From NCBI RefSeq assembly GCF_016428645.1, contig NZ_JAELXW010000060.1, positions 1 to 52,558 of the forward strand: 52,558 bases of DNA. The letters are read 5' to 3'. The stretch is from Glycomyces salinus. GTDB lineage: Bacteria; Actinomycetota; Actinomycetes; Mycobacteriales; Micromonosporaceae. The notes under the pieces were generated by a model. That model saw only the letters and a program-made list of their open reading frames with translations, was not told the origin of the DNA and made no database searches. Every line of letters starts with the position of its first letter. The stretch's first letter is position 1. A program made the position numbers and the translations under genes. Shown in pieces: positions 28,587 to 37,079 of this stretch.

Positions 28587-30027
28587 AATGCCTGCTTCCT
28601 AAGTCATTGCTCATAGTCGAGCGTGGTCGGATGATTCGCTCTCCGCACTGGCACAAGTGCCGAGTGCTGGAGTCCTGGACCGGCAGTCTGGTCCGTCGGC
28701 GATCGGTCCGTCCCTGAAGGAGCTGCCGCACCCGCGCATGCGGTGTGTGCAGGGAGATGTCGGGGTCTCCGACTCGGTTCAGGACGTTGATCGCTCCGGC
28801 ATGATCGGCTTGCCATACCGCCCCGCACGCAGTGCAGTGAAGCCGGTCCCCTCGACGTACCCCAAGGAGGTCTGTAAAGGGTATGACTTGCGAGGTATAG
28901 GCAGCGTTGACCAGCCGCACCGCAGAACCTCTACGGCCCGACACGTCGTTCAGCGCCTCGGCGGTGATGCCTTTGGTCCAGGCCGCCAGGCGCCGGTTGG
29001 TGTCCTTGCTCAGACGCCTTCGGCTGGAGAAGGTCTTGGTGAGGTCTTCGGCCACCACAACAGTGGCTTTGTCTACGACCGCATGTACTGCTTTGAAAGT
29101 GATATCACGCACATGGCGCTGCCACGCGGCAGATCGGCGATCCCGCTTGACGGTACCGAGGTTGTGATCACGAATCAGCTGTGCCTTGGCCAGGTCACCG
29201 CGTTGCTCGGCCTTGTCAGCCAGGGCGCGGAGCTTGGCGCGGCGGGAGTTCTTTGCCCTGCGGTGATCGGATTCCGCGGTGAGCAGTGCGCCCAGTTCGG
29301 TGCCGTGGTGCATACCGTCGGAGTCGGTGAACACTTCGGTGTAACCCTTATCGACACCCAGCCATGCGGTGCCACGGGGACGCTGCGACGACTTCATGGT
29401 GTCGGCATCGATCACATAGTGGACCTCGACCCTCCCGCTTCGCAGAAGCAGTCGCAGAGTCCCGGTCGGAGCGACCGTCGTGTTGAGCGGGATTGAGACC
29501 AAGCGGCGCCGCGCCAGGCCTGGGACGGCAAGCCACACCTGGCCGCCTTCGGTCAGGGTGAACGTCCGGTAGAGATCGGACCGCACCACGATCTGGTTCG
29601 CCACACGGTTGCGGCCTCTATGGCAGTAGCGGCGCATCATCCGCCGCAGAAACGGATCGTTCACCCAGCCGTCGTACTTCAATGCCGTGAACATTTGCTT
29701 CCGGGCCGCCGGGTCGTCGGTGCGCCGCCAGACAGCGCGACGGACACGAGACTTGGCGGACTCACGGTGGACTTTGATGTCGGCTACCGCATCTCGGACA
29801 GTTTCCTTCCACGCATTGGCCAGCACTCCAAAGGTTTCGGCGGTGCCGTCCCGCATCCAACGGTCGCGGATCGCGCGATCCGACACGCCCACACCTGCCA
29901 CCGACCCAAACCGGCGCCACACCAAAGAGCGGACGCTGCCCAAACGCCGGGCCTGGTCGTCGAGCTCGCCATATTTCCTGGCGTTGAGGTCTCTTGAGTA
30001 AGCGATACGGGTGACCTTCATCTGCAT
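28587..30027 (-). CDS. tnpB: TnpB-family RNA-guided nuclease of a lone IS605/IS1341-like element
   Basis: About 450-480 residues from ATG 30027. RuvC-like acidic residues are present: Asp226 (GVDKGYTEV), Glu327 (VVVAEDLTKTF) and Asp408 (QADHAGAINV). The zinc-ribbon half before it has only one CxxC (LHCTACGA); the usual first pair is replaced by YTSQVIPFTD, as in a divergent TnpB subgroup. The C-terminal QLLQGRTDRRRTRLPVQDSST matches that subgroup, but no stop follows: the frame stays open through the pepN start as far as 27214. The right edge given here is therefore the pepN boundary, not a stop. No tnpA is nearby. Hairpins lie near both ends. Confidence 0.78.
28646..28666 (-). repeat. Putative right-end / guide-RNA scaffold hairpin of the TnpB element
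   Basis: CACTGGCAC-AA-GTGCC-g-AGTG forms a 9-bp stem with one bulge, inside the 3' part of tnpB and 60 bp from the pepN start. IS605-type elements carry a subterminal right-end hairpin, and the omega-RNA usually overlaps the tnpB 3' end; this hairpin fits both roles. Confidence 0.5.
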
Positions 30028-30051
30028 GTCCGATGTCTCGTGCAACAATGG

Positions 30052-30072
30052 TTCATTTGTACAACGAATGAA
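30052..30072. repeat. Putative left-end hairpin of the TnpB element
   Basis: TTCATT (30052-30057) pairs with AATGAA (30067-30072) across TGTACAACG, just upstream of tnpB. Subterminal hairpins of this size mark IS605-family left ends; it could also be an operator. Confidence 0.45.
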
Positions 30073-30180
30073 GGCCGTTGACGACGCGGCCCAGGGTCCG
30101 GATACGTCAAAAGTGTGTCATATCCCGGGAGTCCCCTCGGCGCGCGCGGCCAGGGCCGGAGCCTCCACTACTCTTGCGGC

Positions 30181-31386
30181 GTGAGTGCAGCACACCCGAT
30201 TGAGCAGGCCTGGCTCTCCACCGGTGGGACGGGCGCGAAGAACTACGACGAGTTCCCCGACGAATCCGAGATCACCAGGATCGTCGAGGCCAACCCAGCG
30301 AGCGTGTTGGGCGTCGAGATGCCCGCCCACACGCCCGAGGCCGTCGCCGCCGGACTGAGCTTCGAGCAGGCCCTTCCGGCCGCGGCTGAACGGCTGGCCG
30401 CCCTCCAGGAAGCCGGACGCTTCGCGTCCTTCGGCGACGTCGCGGTCGCCTACCGCATCTCCGGCGGCGCCGAACCGGTCGCCTACGGGGTGTTCTGCAT
30501 GGTCGACACCGCCGAGATCTCCTCGGCCGCCGACGAGCCGGGCCGCGTCATCCGCAACGAGGACGTCTTCATCGAGAAGGTCAAGCAGCGCAACGAGCTC
30601 AACCAGCGGCTGCACCACCTGCTCAGCCCGGTCCTGCTGCTCCAGTCCAGCAAGGGCGACCAGCTCCACGCCGCCGTCGCCGACGCGATCGCCGCCTCCG
30701 GCGACCCGGTCGCCTCCGACGTCGACGAGGCCGGCCGCACCCACGAGATCTGGGCGATCGGCGGCCGGGCCGGCACCGATCTGGCGGCGCTCGCCGGGGA
30801 CGGCGACCTCATCGTCGCCGACGGCAACCACCGCTCCCTGGCCGCCCAGGTCGGGAAGCTCGACCGTTTCCTGGCCGTCATCACCACTCCGCGGTCGGTC
30901 GTCATCCGGCCCTACCACCGCCTGGTGGCCGGCCTGCCCGGCTCCGCCGCGCAGCTGGTCGAGCAGATCGGGCAGATCGGCGCGACCGTCACCGAGGTCG
31001 ACGGCCCGCCCCAGACCCCCGAGACCGGCGGCACGGTCGTCGTCTACGGGCAGGGTCGCACTTGGGAGATCGCCTTCGGCGACATCGAGGGCACGGTGGT
31101 CGACCGGCTCGACCACACCCGCGTCGAGCAGGAGGTCTTCGGCGGACTCCTCGGCCGGGACGCCGGCGACAAGCGCATCACCTACGTCGGCGGCGACTAC
31201 TCCGCCTCCTGGCTCGCCGAGCAGGTCGACGCCGGCAAGGCCGACTTGGCGATCCTCATCGCCCCGGTCACCGTCGAGGACTTCATCGACGTCAACCTCC
31301 AGCGGTTGAAGATGCCGCGCAAGTCCACCTGGTTCGTGCCCAAGGCGCGGGCCGGACTGACCATCGCCGAGCTTCCGAAGGAATAA
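30181..31386 (+). CDS. DUF1015 family protein
   Basis: 401 residues from GTG 30181. DUF1015 features: NYDEFPDESEI near the N-terminus, DVFIEKVKQRNELNQRL, IVADGNHRSLAAQVGK in the middle (the conserved DGNHR), RPYHRLVAG, and the C-terminal LQRLKMPRKSTWFVPKARAGL. Cytoplasmic; biochemical function unknown. It ends 10 bp before rpiB, so the two are probably co-transcribed. An in-frame open stretch upstream to 30115 lacks a convincing ribosome site. Confidence 0.85.
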   Translation: MSAAHPIEQAWLSTGGTGAKNYDEFPDESEITRIVEANPASVLGVEMPAHTPEAVAAGLSFEQALPAAAERLAALQEAGRFASFGDVAVAYRISGGAEPVAYGVFCMVDTAEISSAADEPGRVIRNEDVFIEKVKQRNELNQRLHHLLSPVLLLQSSKGDQLHAAVADAIAASGDPVASDVDEAGRTHEIWAIGGRAGTDLAALAGDGDLIVADGNHRSLAAQVGKLDRFLAVITTPRSVVIRPYHRLVAGLPGSAAQLVEQIGQIGATVTEVDGPPQTPETGGTVVVYGQGRTWEIAFGDIEGTVVDRLDHTRVEQEVFGGLLGRDAGDKRITYVGGDYSASWLAEQVDAGKADLAILIAPVTVEDFIDVNLQRLKMPRKSTWFVPKARAGLTIAELPKE

Positions 31387-31396
31387 GGTACGAGTC

Positions 31397-31864
31397 GTGC
31401 GCATTTATCTCGGTTCCGACCACGCCGGGTTCGAACTCAAAGAGCACCTGGTCAAGCACCTGGCCGAGCGCGGCTTCGACGTCGTCGACGTGGGCCCGGC
31501 CGCCTTCGACCCCGAGGACGACTACCCGCCGTTCTGCCTCAACGCCGCCGCCAAGGTCGTCGCCGACCCCGGCAGCCTGGGCGTCGTGATCGGCGGATCG
31601 GGCAACGGCGAGCAGATCGCGGCCAACAAGGTCCCCGGCTGCCGGGCCGCGCTGGCCTGGAGCGTCGAGACCGCCAGGCTCGGCCGCCAGCACAACGACG
31701 CCAACGTCGTGGCCGTCGGCGGGCGCATGCACTCGCTGGAGGAGTCGACGAGCTTCGTCGACGCGTTCGTCGACGAGTCGTTCTCCGGCGCCGAGCGCCA
31801 CCAGCGGCGCATCGACCAGCTCTCGGAGTACGAGAGGGAGCACCGGCTCCCCGAGATTCCCTGA
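31397..31864 (+). CDS. rpiB: Ribose-5-phosphate isomerase B
   Basis: 155 residues, GTG start. Interconverts ribulose-5-phosphate and ribose-5-phosphate in the pentose phosphate pathway. GSDHAGFELKEHL at the N-terminus, GGSGNGEQIAANKVPGCRAALAW in the middle with Glu72 as the likely base (the actinobacterial RpiB type lacks the enterobacterial catalytic Cys at that point), HNDANVVAVGGRM, and the C-terminal ERHQRRIDQLSEYE. Closely resembles M. tuberculosis Rv2465c, next to the Rv2466c/pepN block. Confidence 0.96.
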   Translation: MRIYLGSDHAGFELKEHLVKHLAERGFDVVDVGPAAFDPEDDYPPFCLNAAAKVVADPGSLGVVIGGSGNGEQIAANKVPGCRAALAWSVETARLGRQHNDANVVAVGGRMHSLEESTSFVDAFVDESFSGAERHQRRIDQLSEYEREHRLPEIP

Positions 31865-31963
31865 ACCGCATCGATCGCCCGGGCGATCGGCGTATCGGAA
31901 TCGCTTCGAACTGTTGGTGTCGCGAATCTGGAGTTAGTGGACACGTGTTGGTAGCGTCAATGC

Positions 31964-32425
31964 ATGTCTAAAGGTTTTCGTGTAATCCTGCAGTTCCTCC
32001 AGGCGATCTTCCTCCTCTTGGCCGTGCTCCTCCTCGTCGAGTCGGTCACGGACAACCGGGCCGACACCACCTTCCTCTTCGGTTCGGAAGTGCCCCGCGA
32101 GCAGTGGGCGATGATCACCGGAATCCTCGCCATCGCCTTCTCTCCCGCGCTGTGGTCGCTGCGCCGCGGCGGCTCCGGTGCCGCGCAGGCGGCCCCGCAG
32201 ACCATGGGCGCCTACGACCGGGTCCCCGAGCAGCCGCCGGCCGCGCCCCAGCAGCCCCAACCGGGAGGGGTCGGCTTCGAGCCGATGGGCTCCGATCGCG
32301 CGCCCGCCCCGCCCTCCAGCTCCTACGGACAGCCCTCCGGCCCCGGATTCGGCGCCCAGCCCTCCGGCGGCCCGTCCCCGTCCTCCCCGCCCCAGCAGGG
32401 CGACAGCCCGTGGGGGAGCAGGTGA
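31964..32425 (+). CDS. Small membrane protein with Pro/Ser-rich tail
   Basis: 153 residues from ATG 31964. Two hydrophobic helices (about 7-27 and 47-66) joined by a short charged loop, then an ~85-residue disordered tail rich in Pro, Gly, Gln and Ser (PEQPPAAPQQPQPGG). The tail resembles the cytoplasmic linkers of nearby kinases and could be a phosphorylation target of the kinase encoded 120 bp downstream; that is inference. No family recognised. Confidence 0.72.
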   Translation: MSKGFRVILQFLQAIFLLLAVLLLVESVTDNRADTTFLFGSEVPREQWAMITGILAIAFSPALWSLRRGGSGAAQAAPQTMGAYDRVPEQPPAAPQQPQPGGVGFEPMGSDRAPAPPSSSYGQPSGPGFGAQPSGGPSPSSPPQQGDSPWGSR

Positions 32426-32544
32426 CGCGGCGCGCGGTTGCCCACTGAGACGATCGGAACAGGCCGACCGGCGAGGACGGCGAGCCTTGGCCTCCCGGCG
32501 TACGCTAGGGCGACACACTCCATTCGTGAAGGAACCGCGCCCCG

Positions 32545-34191
32545 ATGACGAACGCCACCGCCGACCTCGTCTGCGGCCCCGCTGATCCCCTACCGGGAGC
32601 GGAGCAGAGCTACCGGCTGACCGGCATGCTCGGCTCCGGCGGCCAGGCCGATGTCTACCAGGCTGTTCGCCTGTCAGCCGGGATCTCCTCGACGCCGCTG
32701 ACGGTCAAGGTCTTCCGGCTCAACCCCGGCGAGCCGCGAGAGCAGCAGTACCGCTCCTGGGACAAGGGCGACGCGGTCCTGATGGACCTGCACTCCCGCA
32801 ACGTCGGCTCCATCTGCCGCCGCATCGACGCATTCTATGGGCGGATGCCGCACCGCGCCGACCAGCTGGCCTCCGGCGAACCCGTGCCGTTCCAGGTTCT
32901 GGAGTACCTGCCCGGCCACGACCTGCGGCAGCTGCTGAGCCAGCGCATCGCCCGCGTGGACGCCGTCCGCGTTCTCAAGGCCGTGCACGAGGTCATGCAG
33001 GCCATGCACCACCCCCCGAGCGGAGCCCACCCGGTCCTGCACATGGACCTCAAGCCCGCCAACGTCATCGTCGGGCCAGACGGTGCCGCGAAGGTCATCG
33101 ACTTCACCGGCGCCCGCTACTACACCCCGGCGCACCTGACCACGATCGCCTACACCCGCGAGACCGCCGGGCCGGAGGCCCACGAGGGCCGCGTCGGCCC
33201 CGCCTACGACGTCCACGGCTTCGGCTCGATCGCGTTCTTCATGGTCACCGGCGCCAGCGCCCGCACCGACTCGCCCGGCCACACCGATTCGGTCCCGTGG
33301 GCCAGGCTCCGCCGCCACCCCGTGCTGGAGTCCAACCCGCCGCTCCGCGACCTGCTGACCGCGCCACTGGACGACAACCCGGGGAACCGGCCCCGCACCG
33401 AGGAACTCCCTGGGTGGATCAACGAGCTGGCCGGTGCGGTCGCCCGCTCGAACCTGCCGGACCTCGGCGTCGACTGGGGCCCCGGCACCAACGGCGCCCC
33501 CGCGACTCAAGTCCTCGGCGACCGCTCAACTCGGATTCTCGGCGGCCCCGGCGGCCCGGCGATGGCCGCCCCGCTCCCGTCGGCTCCCGGCGGCACCAGG
33601 GTCATGCCCCCCGTCGCCGCCCCGAGCTCCGACCGAGCGGGGGAGCGGCCGCAACCGATCGCCGGGCGCGTCCGCGTCCGCGACCACAACGACTTCCAGC
33701 AAGGCCGCGCCGCAGACCTTCAGCGGTCCCACCACAACGGCGACCACCCCGAGCACGACCGCCATCGCGAACCCGAGCCCGGCCGCGACGACGAACCGCA
33801 GCACCCGCTGCTGGGACCGCCCGGAAGCCTGTCCAAGGGCCTGGAGTTCTCCATCATCGGCGGCCTGTTCTCCCTGATCATGTGGCTGATGCTGTCGGTC
33901 CAGCGGGGAATCGACGGGATCCAGCGGCATGCGATGGAGTACCTGCTGATCGTGGCGGTCGCGATCGGCCTGTTCTTCCTGCTGCGAGTCGCCGGGGGCA
34001 TGTTCTGGGGGCGGATGCTCGGGGCCAAGCGACGATCGGCCCGGCTCGCGCACCTGCTGACCGGCGCGTTCCTGTTCCTGGTCGGCATGAGCTACATCAG
34101 CCAGCTGTCCTGGGGCTGGGTGGACAACCTCTTCGACCCCGCGGACTGGTTCTCGGGGATAGCCGACTGGTTCGAAGGACTATTCGACTGA
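32545..34191 (+). CDS. Atypical membrane-bound Ser/Thr protein kinase (DFT instead of DFG)
   Basis: 548 residues. Kinase domain ~20-300: GSGGQADVYQA P-loop, Lys55 in LTVKVF, HMD at 166-168 (LHMDLKPANVIV), but the magnesium-binding motif is DFT (186-188, VIDFTGARYY). The activation and APE regions are also short (TAGPEAHEG). A disordered His/Asp/Arg/Pro-rich linker spans ~305-425, and three hydrophobic helices (about 428-450, 462-484, 497-520) end the protein, so there is no extracellular sensor as in PknB types. The Asp of DFT remains, so activity is possible but altered. Follows the Pro-rich membrane gene. Confidence 0.85.
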   Translation: MTNATADLVCGPADPLPGAEQSYRLTGMLGSGGQADVYQAVRLSAGISSTPLTVKVFRLNPGEPREQQYRSWDKGDAVLMDLHSRNVGSICRRIDAFYGRMPHRADQLASGEPVPFQVLEYLPGHDLRQLLSQRIARVDAVRVLKAVHEVMQAMHHPPSGAHPVLHMDLKPANVIVGPDGAAKVIDFTGARYYTPAHLTTIAYTRETAGPEAHEGRVGPAYDVHGFGSIAFFMVTGASARTDSPGHTDSVPWARLRRHPVLESNPPLRDLLTAPLDDNPGNRPRTEELPGWINELAGAVARSNLPDLGVDWGPGTNGAPATQVLGDRSTRILGGPGGPAMAAPLPSAPGGTRVMPPVAAPSSDRAGERPQPIAGRVRVRDHNDFQQGRAADLQRSHHNGDHPEHDRHREPEPGRDDEPQHPLLGPPGSLSKGLEFSIIGGLFSLIMWLMLSVQRGIDGIQRHAMEYLLIVAVAIGLFFLLRVAGGMFWGRMLGAKRRSARLAHLLTGAFLFLVGMSYISQLSWGWVDNLFDPADWFSGIADWFEGLFD

Positions 34192-34330
34192 ACTCCTGTC
34201 GTCTCCAGGGATCCGCCCGATTTGACGGAAAAGACGGGGGATCTCCATTCGATATCGCTCTCCGAGCGAGCCCACCCTGTCCGCATTGGCGGCCGCCCGC
34301 TATCGTCGGTCAGGAGGGGGCAACGAAAAG

Positions 34331-34359
34331 TTGTGTCCATTTCTTCGCTTCGCTAATGC
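34331..34359 (+). promoter_or_regulatory. Candidate promoter for the first PhyH gene
   Basis: TTGTGT (34331-34336) and TAATGC (34354-34359) with a 17-bp spacer, 76 bp before the dioxygenase start, in a locally AT-rich leader. Confidence 0.4.
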
Positions 34360-34434
34360 AACCGGAGCCGACTTAATGGGCGTCAGACAAGAGGACATTC
34401 CAGGTTTCCAATACCCCGGAAAGGTACACAGGAC

Positions 34435-35313
34435 ATGACCGCAGCGACCAAGGCGGATGTGGCTCCGCTCACTCCAGAGCAGCGAGCCGACTTCGACCGC
34501 GACGGCTACCTGATGATCCGCGGTGCCCTCGACTCCGATGAGACCGCCCGCTATTCGGCCGCGCTCGACCGGGTCTACGAGGAGGAGAAGGCCGCCGGCA
34601 GGCTCAGCCCCGAAGGCTCGATGCACAAGCTCAGCGCGGCGACCTCCGTGCCCGAGATGGCCGAGCTGCTGAACCACCCGAAGACCTTCCACTACGTGTG
34701 GTCCATGATCGGCTGGAACTTTCACGTCTACCACTCGCATGTGGACGTGCACCCGCCCATCGAAGGCAAGCGTCCGTTCCGATTCGAATGGCACCAGGAC
34801 GGCGGCCGGCAGAACCGCGAGATCGAGACCGACCCGCGCCCGATGCTCTCGGTCAAGCTCGCCTACTTCTTCTCCGACCTGTCCGAGCCCGGCCGCGGCA
34901 ACACCAAGATCGTGCCCGGCTCGCACAAGTGGAACCGGATCGACGGCCCGCCGCGCCGCGACGTCGAGTGGCCCGACCCGCCCGGCGCCATCGAGGTCAC
35001 CGGCGAGGCCGGGGACGTGCTGTTCTTCGACCGGCGCATCTGGCACGCCCGCAGCGACAACTACTCCGACGTCACCCGCAGGGTCGCGTTCTTCGGGTTC
35101 ACCCCGCGCTGGATCCGCGCCCGCGACGAGGTCGAGGACCTGCCGAACCGGTCGTGGTGGAACGACCTCGACCCGGTCCAGCAGCAGCTGCTCGGCGGCT
35201 GCGCGCCGACCGGGGACCACGGCTGGGGCCACTACCCGGACCAGACCCCGGTCTACCAGTGGCTCGCAGAGCGTGACCTCCTCGACCCGGAATACCCGCC
35301 GCTGAAGCCGTGA
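34435..35313 (+). CDS. PhyH-family Fe(II)/2-oxoglutarate dioxygenase, copy 1
   Basis: 292 residues. Double-stranded beta-helix oxygenase of the phytanoyl-CoA dioxygenase family. Iron ligands His120 and Asp122 in EWHQDGGRQN and His204 in RRIWHARSDNY; Arg215 or Arg216 (SDVTRR) is placed to bind 2-oxoglutarate. Other family blocks: FDRDGYLMIRGAL, EPGRGNTKIVPGSH and GDVLFFDRRIWH. The EctD ectoine-hydroxylase signature is absent, so the substrate is unknown. pyrE starts 25 bp after it. A paralogue lies beyond pyrE with long stretches of identical DNA. Confidence 0.88.
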   Translation: MTAATKADVAPLTPEQRADFDRDGYLMIRGALDSDETARYSAALDRVYEEEKAAGRLSPEGSMHKLSAATSVPEMAELLNHPKTFHYVWSMIGWNFHVYHSHVDVHPPIEGKRPFRFEWHQDGGRQNREIETDPRPMLSVKLAYFFSDLSEPGRGNTKIVPGSHKWNRIDGPPRRDVEWPDPPGAIEVTGEAGDVLFFDRRIWHARSDNYSDVTRRVAFFGFTPRWIRARDEVEDLPNRSWWNDLDPVQQQLLGGCAPTGDHGWGHYPDQTPVYQWLAERDLLDPEYPPLKP

Positions 35314-35338
35314 CCGGGGGACATGGCAGGCTGTGGCC

Positions 35339-35875
35339 ATGACCGCCGACACCGAGCTCGCTCGTGACATCTACCGCCGCTCGCACCTGACCGGGGAGTT
35401 CACTCTCCGGTCCGGTGTGGAGGCGAACGAGTACTTCGACAAGTATCTGTTCGAGTCCGATCCGCTGATGCTGCGGCGAGTCGCCGAGGCGCTGGCGCCG
35501 CTCATCCCCGAGCAGGGAGTCGACGCGCTGGCGGGCCTGGAGCTCGGCGGCATCCCGCTGGCGACGATGCTCTCGCAGGTGACCGGGGTGCCGACGCTGT
35601 TCGTGCGCAAGGAGGCCAAGACCTACGGCACCTGCCGCCTCGCCGAGGGCGGCGACGTGGAAGGCCGCAGGCTCTTGGTCGTGGAGGACGTCGTGACCTC
35701 CGGCGGCGCGGTCCTCGACGCGGTCACCGAACTGCGCGACCGGGGCGCGACGGTCGAGCGGACCATCTGCGTGATCGACCGCGAGTCCGGCGGCCAGAAG
35801 AACTTGGCCGACAAGGGCATCGAATTGAAGGCCCTGTTCACGATGACCGAACTGAAAGCGGCCGGCGCCGCCTGA
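35339..35875 (+). CDS. pyrE: Orotate phosphoribosyltransferase
   Basis: 178 residues. Converts orotate and PRPP to orotidine-5'-phosphate in pyrimidine synthesis. ARDIYRRSHLTGEFTLRSG is the OPRTase start, LFVRKEAKTYGTC carries the catalytic-loop lysine, and the PRPP-binding motif is LLVVEDVVTSGGAVLDAV. ATG 35339 is chosen; an in-frame GTG lies two codons upstream. It sits alone among unrelated genes between the two PhyH copies and is followed by a perfect 16-bp terminator. Confidence 0.95.
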   Translation: MTADTELARDIYRRSHLTGEFTLRSGVEANEYFDKYLFESDPLMLRRVAEALAPLIPEQGVDALAGLELGGIPLATMLSQVTGVPTLFVRKEAKTYGTCRLAEGGDVEGRRLLVVEDVVTSGGAVLDAVTELRDRGATVERTICVIDRESGGQKNLADKGIELKALFTMTELKAAGAA

Positions 35876-35929
35876 CCGGACGGTGTCCGGCGGCGATTCG
35901 ATCGTCCAATTCACCGACCGATTCGAATG

Positions 35930-35964
35930 ACGCCCGAATGGAAAGGAACTTTCCATTCGGGCGT
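35930..35964 (+). terminator. pyrE terminator
   Basis: ACGCCCGAATGGAAAG (35930-35945) pairs perfectly with 35949-35964 over a GAA loop, followed by TTTCG. One of the clearest terminators in the window. Confidence 0.9.
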
Positions 35965-36082
35965 TTCGACTACTGTGCGTAAGATAAAGAATTCGCCGGA
36001 TTCGAGGCAACTCCAACGGCCGGCCGAGGGGTATTAACAGTGCAACTCGAAAACACCCAAGTTTCACTGGAAGGCCCCTTTC

Positions 36083-36967
36083 ATGACCTCACAGACCGCC
36101 CTCCGAGCCTCCTCTCTCACCCCCGAGCAGATCGAGGCATTCGACCGCGACGGCTATCTGATGATCCGAGGCGCGCTCGATGCCGACGAGGTCGCACGGT
36201 ACGCCGAGGCGCTGGACCGCCTCTACATCGAGGAACGCGACGCCGGTCGGCTCACTCCGACCGGCGCGATCCACAAGCTGAGCGCGATCACCGCCGTACC
36301 TGAGATGGCAGGGCTGCTCAACCATCCGAACACGTTCCACTATGTCTGGTCGATACTCGGGTGGAACACCCACGTGCATCACTCCCATGTGGATGTTAAT
36401 CCTCCCATTCGGGAGAAGCAGCCATATCGTTTCAAATGGCACCAGGACGGCGGCCGACAGAATACCCAGCTCGAGACCGACCCGCGGCCGAGAATGGCGG
36501 TGAAGCTCTCCTACTTCCTCTCCGACCTGTCCGAGCCCGGCCGCGGCAACACCAAGATCGTGCCCGGCTCGCACAAGCGGAACCGGATCGACGGCCCGCC
36601 GCGTCGCGATGTCGAGTGGCCGGAGCCGGAGGGCGCGATCGAGGTCACCGGAGAGCCCGGCGACGTCCTGTTCTTCGAACGTCGGCTCTGGCACGCGGCC
36701 ACCGACAACTACTCCGACATCACCCGCAAGATGGCCTTCATCGGGTACAGCCCGCAGTGGGTCCGCGGGCGCGACGACGTCGAGGACCTGCCGAACCGGT
36801 CGTGGTGGAACGACCTCGACCCGGTCCAGCAGCAGCTGCTCGGCGGCTGCGCGCCGACCGGCGACCACGCCTGGGGGTTCCACTTCGACGAGACGCCGCT
36901 CTACCTCTGGCTGGAGGAACAAGGACTGCTCGACCCGAAGAACCCGCCTCTGAAGCCGGAGCGGTGA
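36083..36967 (+). CDS. PhyH-family Fe(II)/2-oxoglutarate dioxygenase, copy 2
   Basis: 294 residues, a clear paralogue of copy 1. The iron site is conserved: KWHQDGGRQN (His, Asp) and RRLWHAATDNY (distal His), with SDITRK for 2-oxoglutarate. The C-terminal half is nearly the same as copy 1, including 59 bp and 83 bp of identical DNA, while the first ~120 residues differ more and are encoded with lower GC (for example around 36391-36435). GGAAGG precedes ATG 36083. The upstream leader is separate from pyrE, beyond its terminator, so it has its own promoter. Substrate unknown. Confidence 0.88.
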   Translation: MTSQTALRASSLTPEQIEAFDRDGYLMIRGALDADEVARYAEALDRLYIEERDAGRLTPTGAIHKLSAITAVPEMAGLLNHPNTFHYVWSILGWNTHVHHSHVDVNPPIREKQPYRFKWHQDGGRQNTQLETDPRPRMAVKLSYFLSDLSEPGRGNTKIVPGSHKRNRIDGPPRRDVEWPEPEGAIEVTGEPGDVLFFERRLWHAATDNYSDITRKMAFIGYSPQWVRGRDDVEDLPNRSWWNDLDPVQQQLLGGCAPTGDHAWGFHFDETPLYLWLEEQGLLDPKNPPLKPER

Positions 36968-37023
36968 TGTAGCAGCGAGGAGGCCCGAGCGGCCGAGATC
37001 CGGAGCGCACGCCGAAGGCGGTG

Positions 37024-37044
37024 GTCCAAGGGGGACCCCTGGAC
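37024..37044. terminator. Small hairpin between convergent PhyH copy 2 and PASTA kinase
   Basis: GTCC-a-AGGGG...CCCCT-GGAC forms a stem of about nine pairs with one bulge and a very short loop, flanked by ACAAAA. Plausible bidirectional terminator, weaker than others nearby. Confidence 0.4.
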
Positions 37045-37079
37045 ACAAAAGTACCTTCGGGGTGCGACAGTCTGGGGCC

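Noticed and set aside
34435-36967. Ectoine hydroxylase (EctD) identity for the PhyH proteins
   Set aside because: The EctD signature around the iron site is absent (WHQDGGRQN instead) and no ect genes are nearby.
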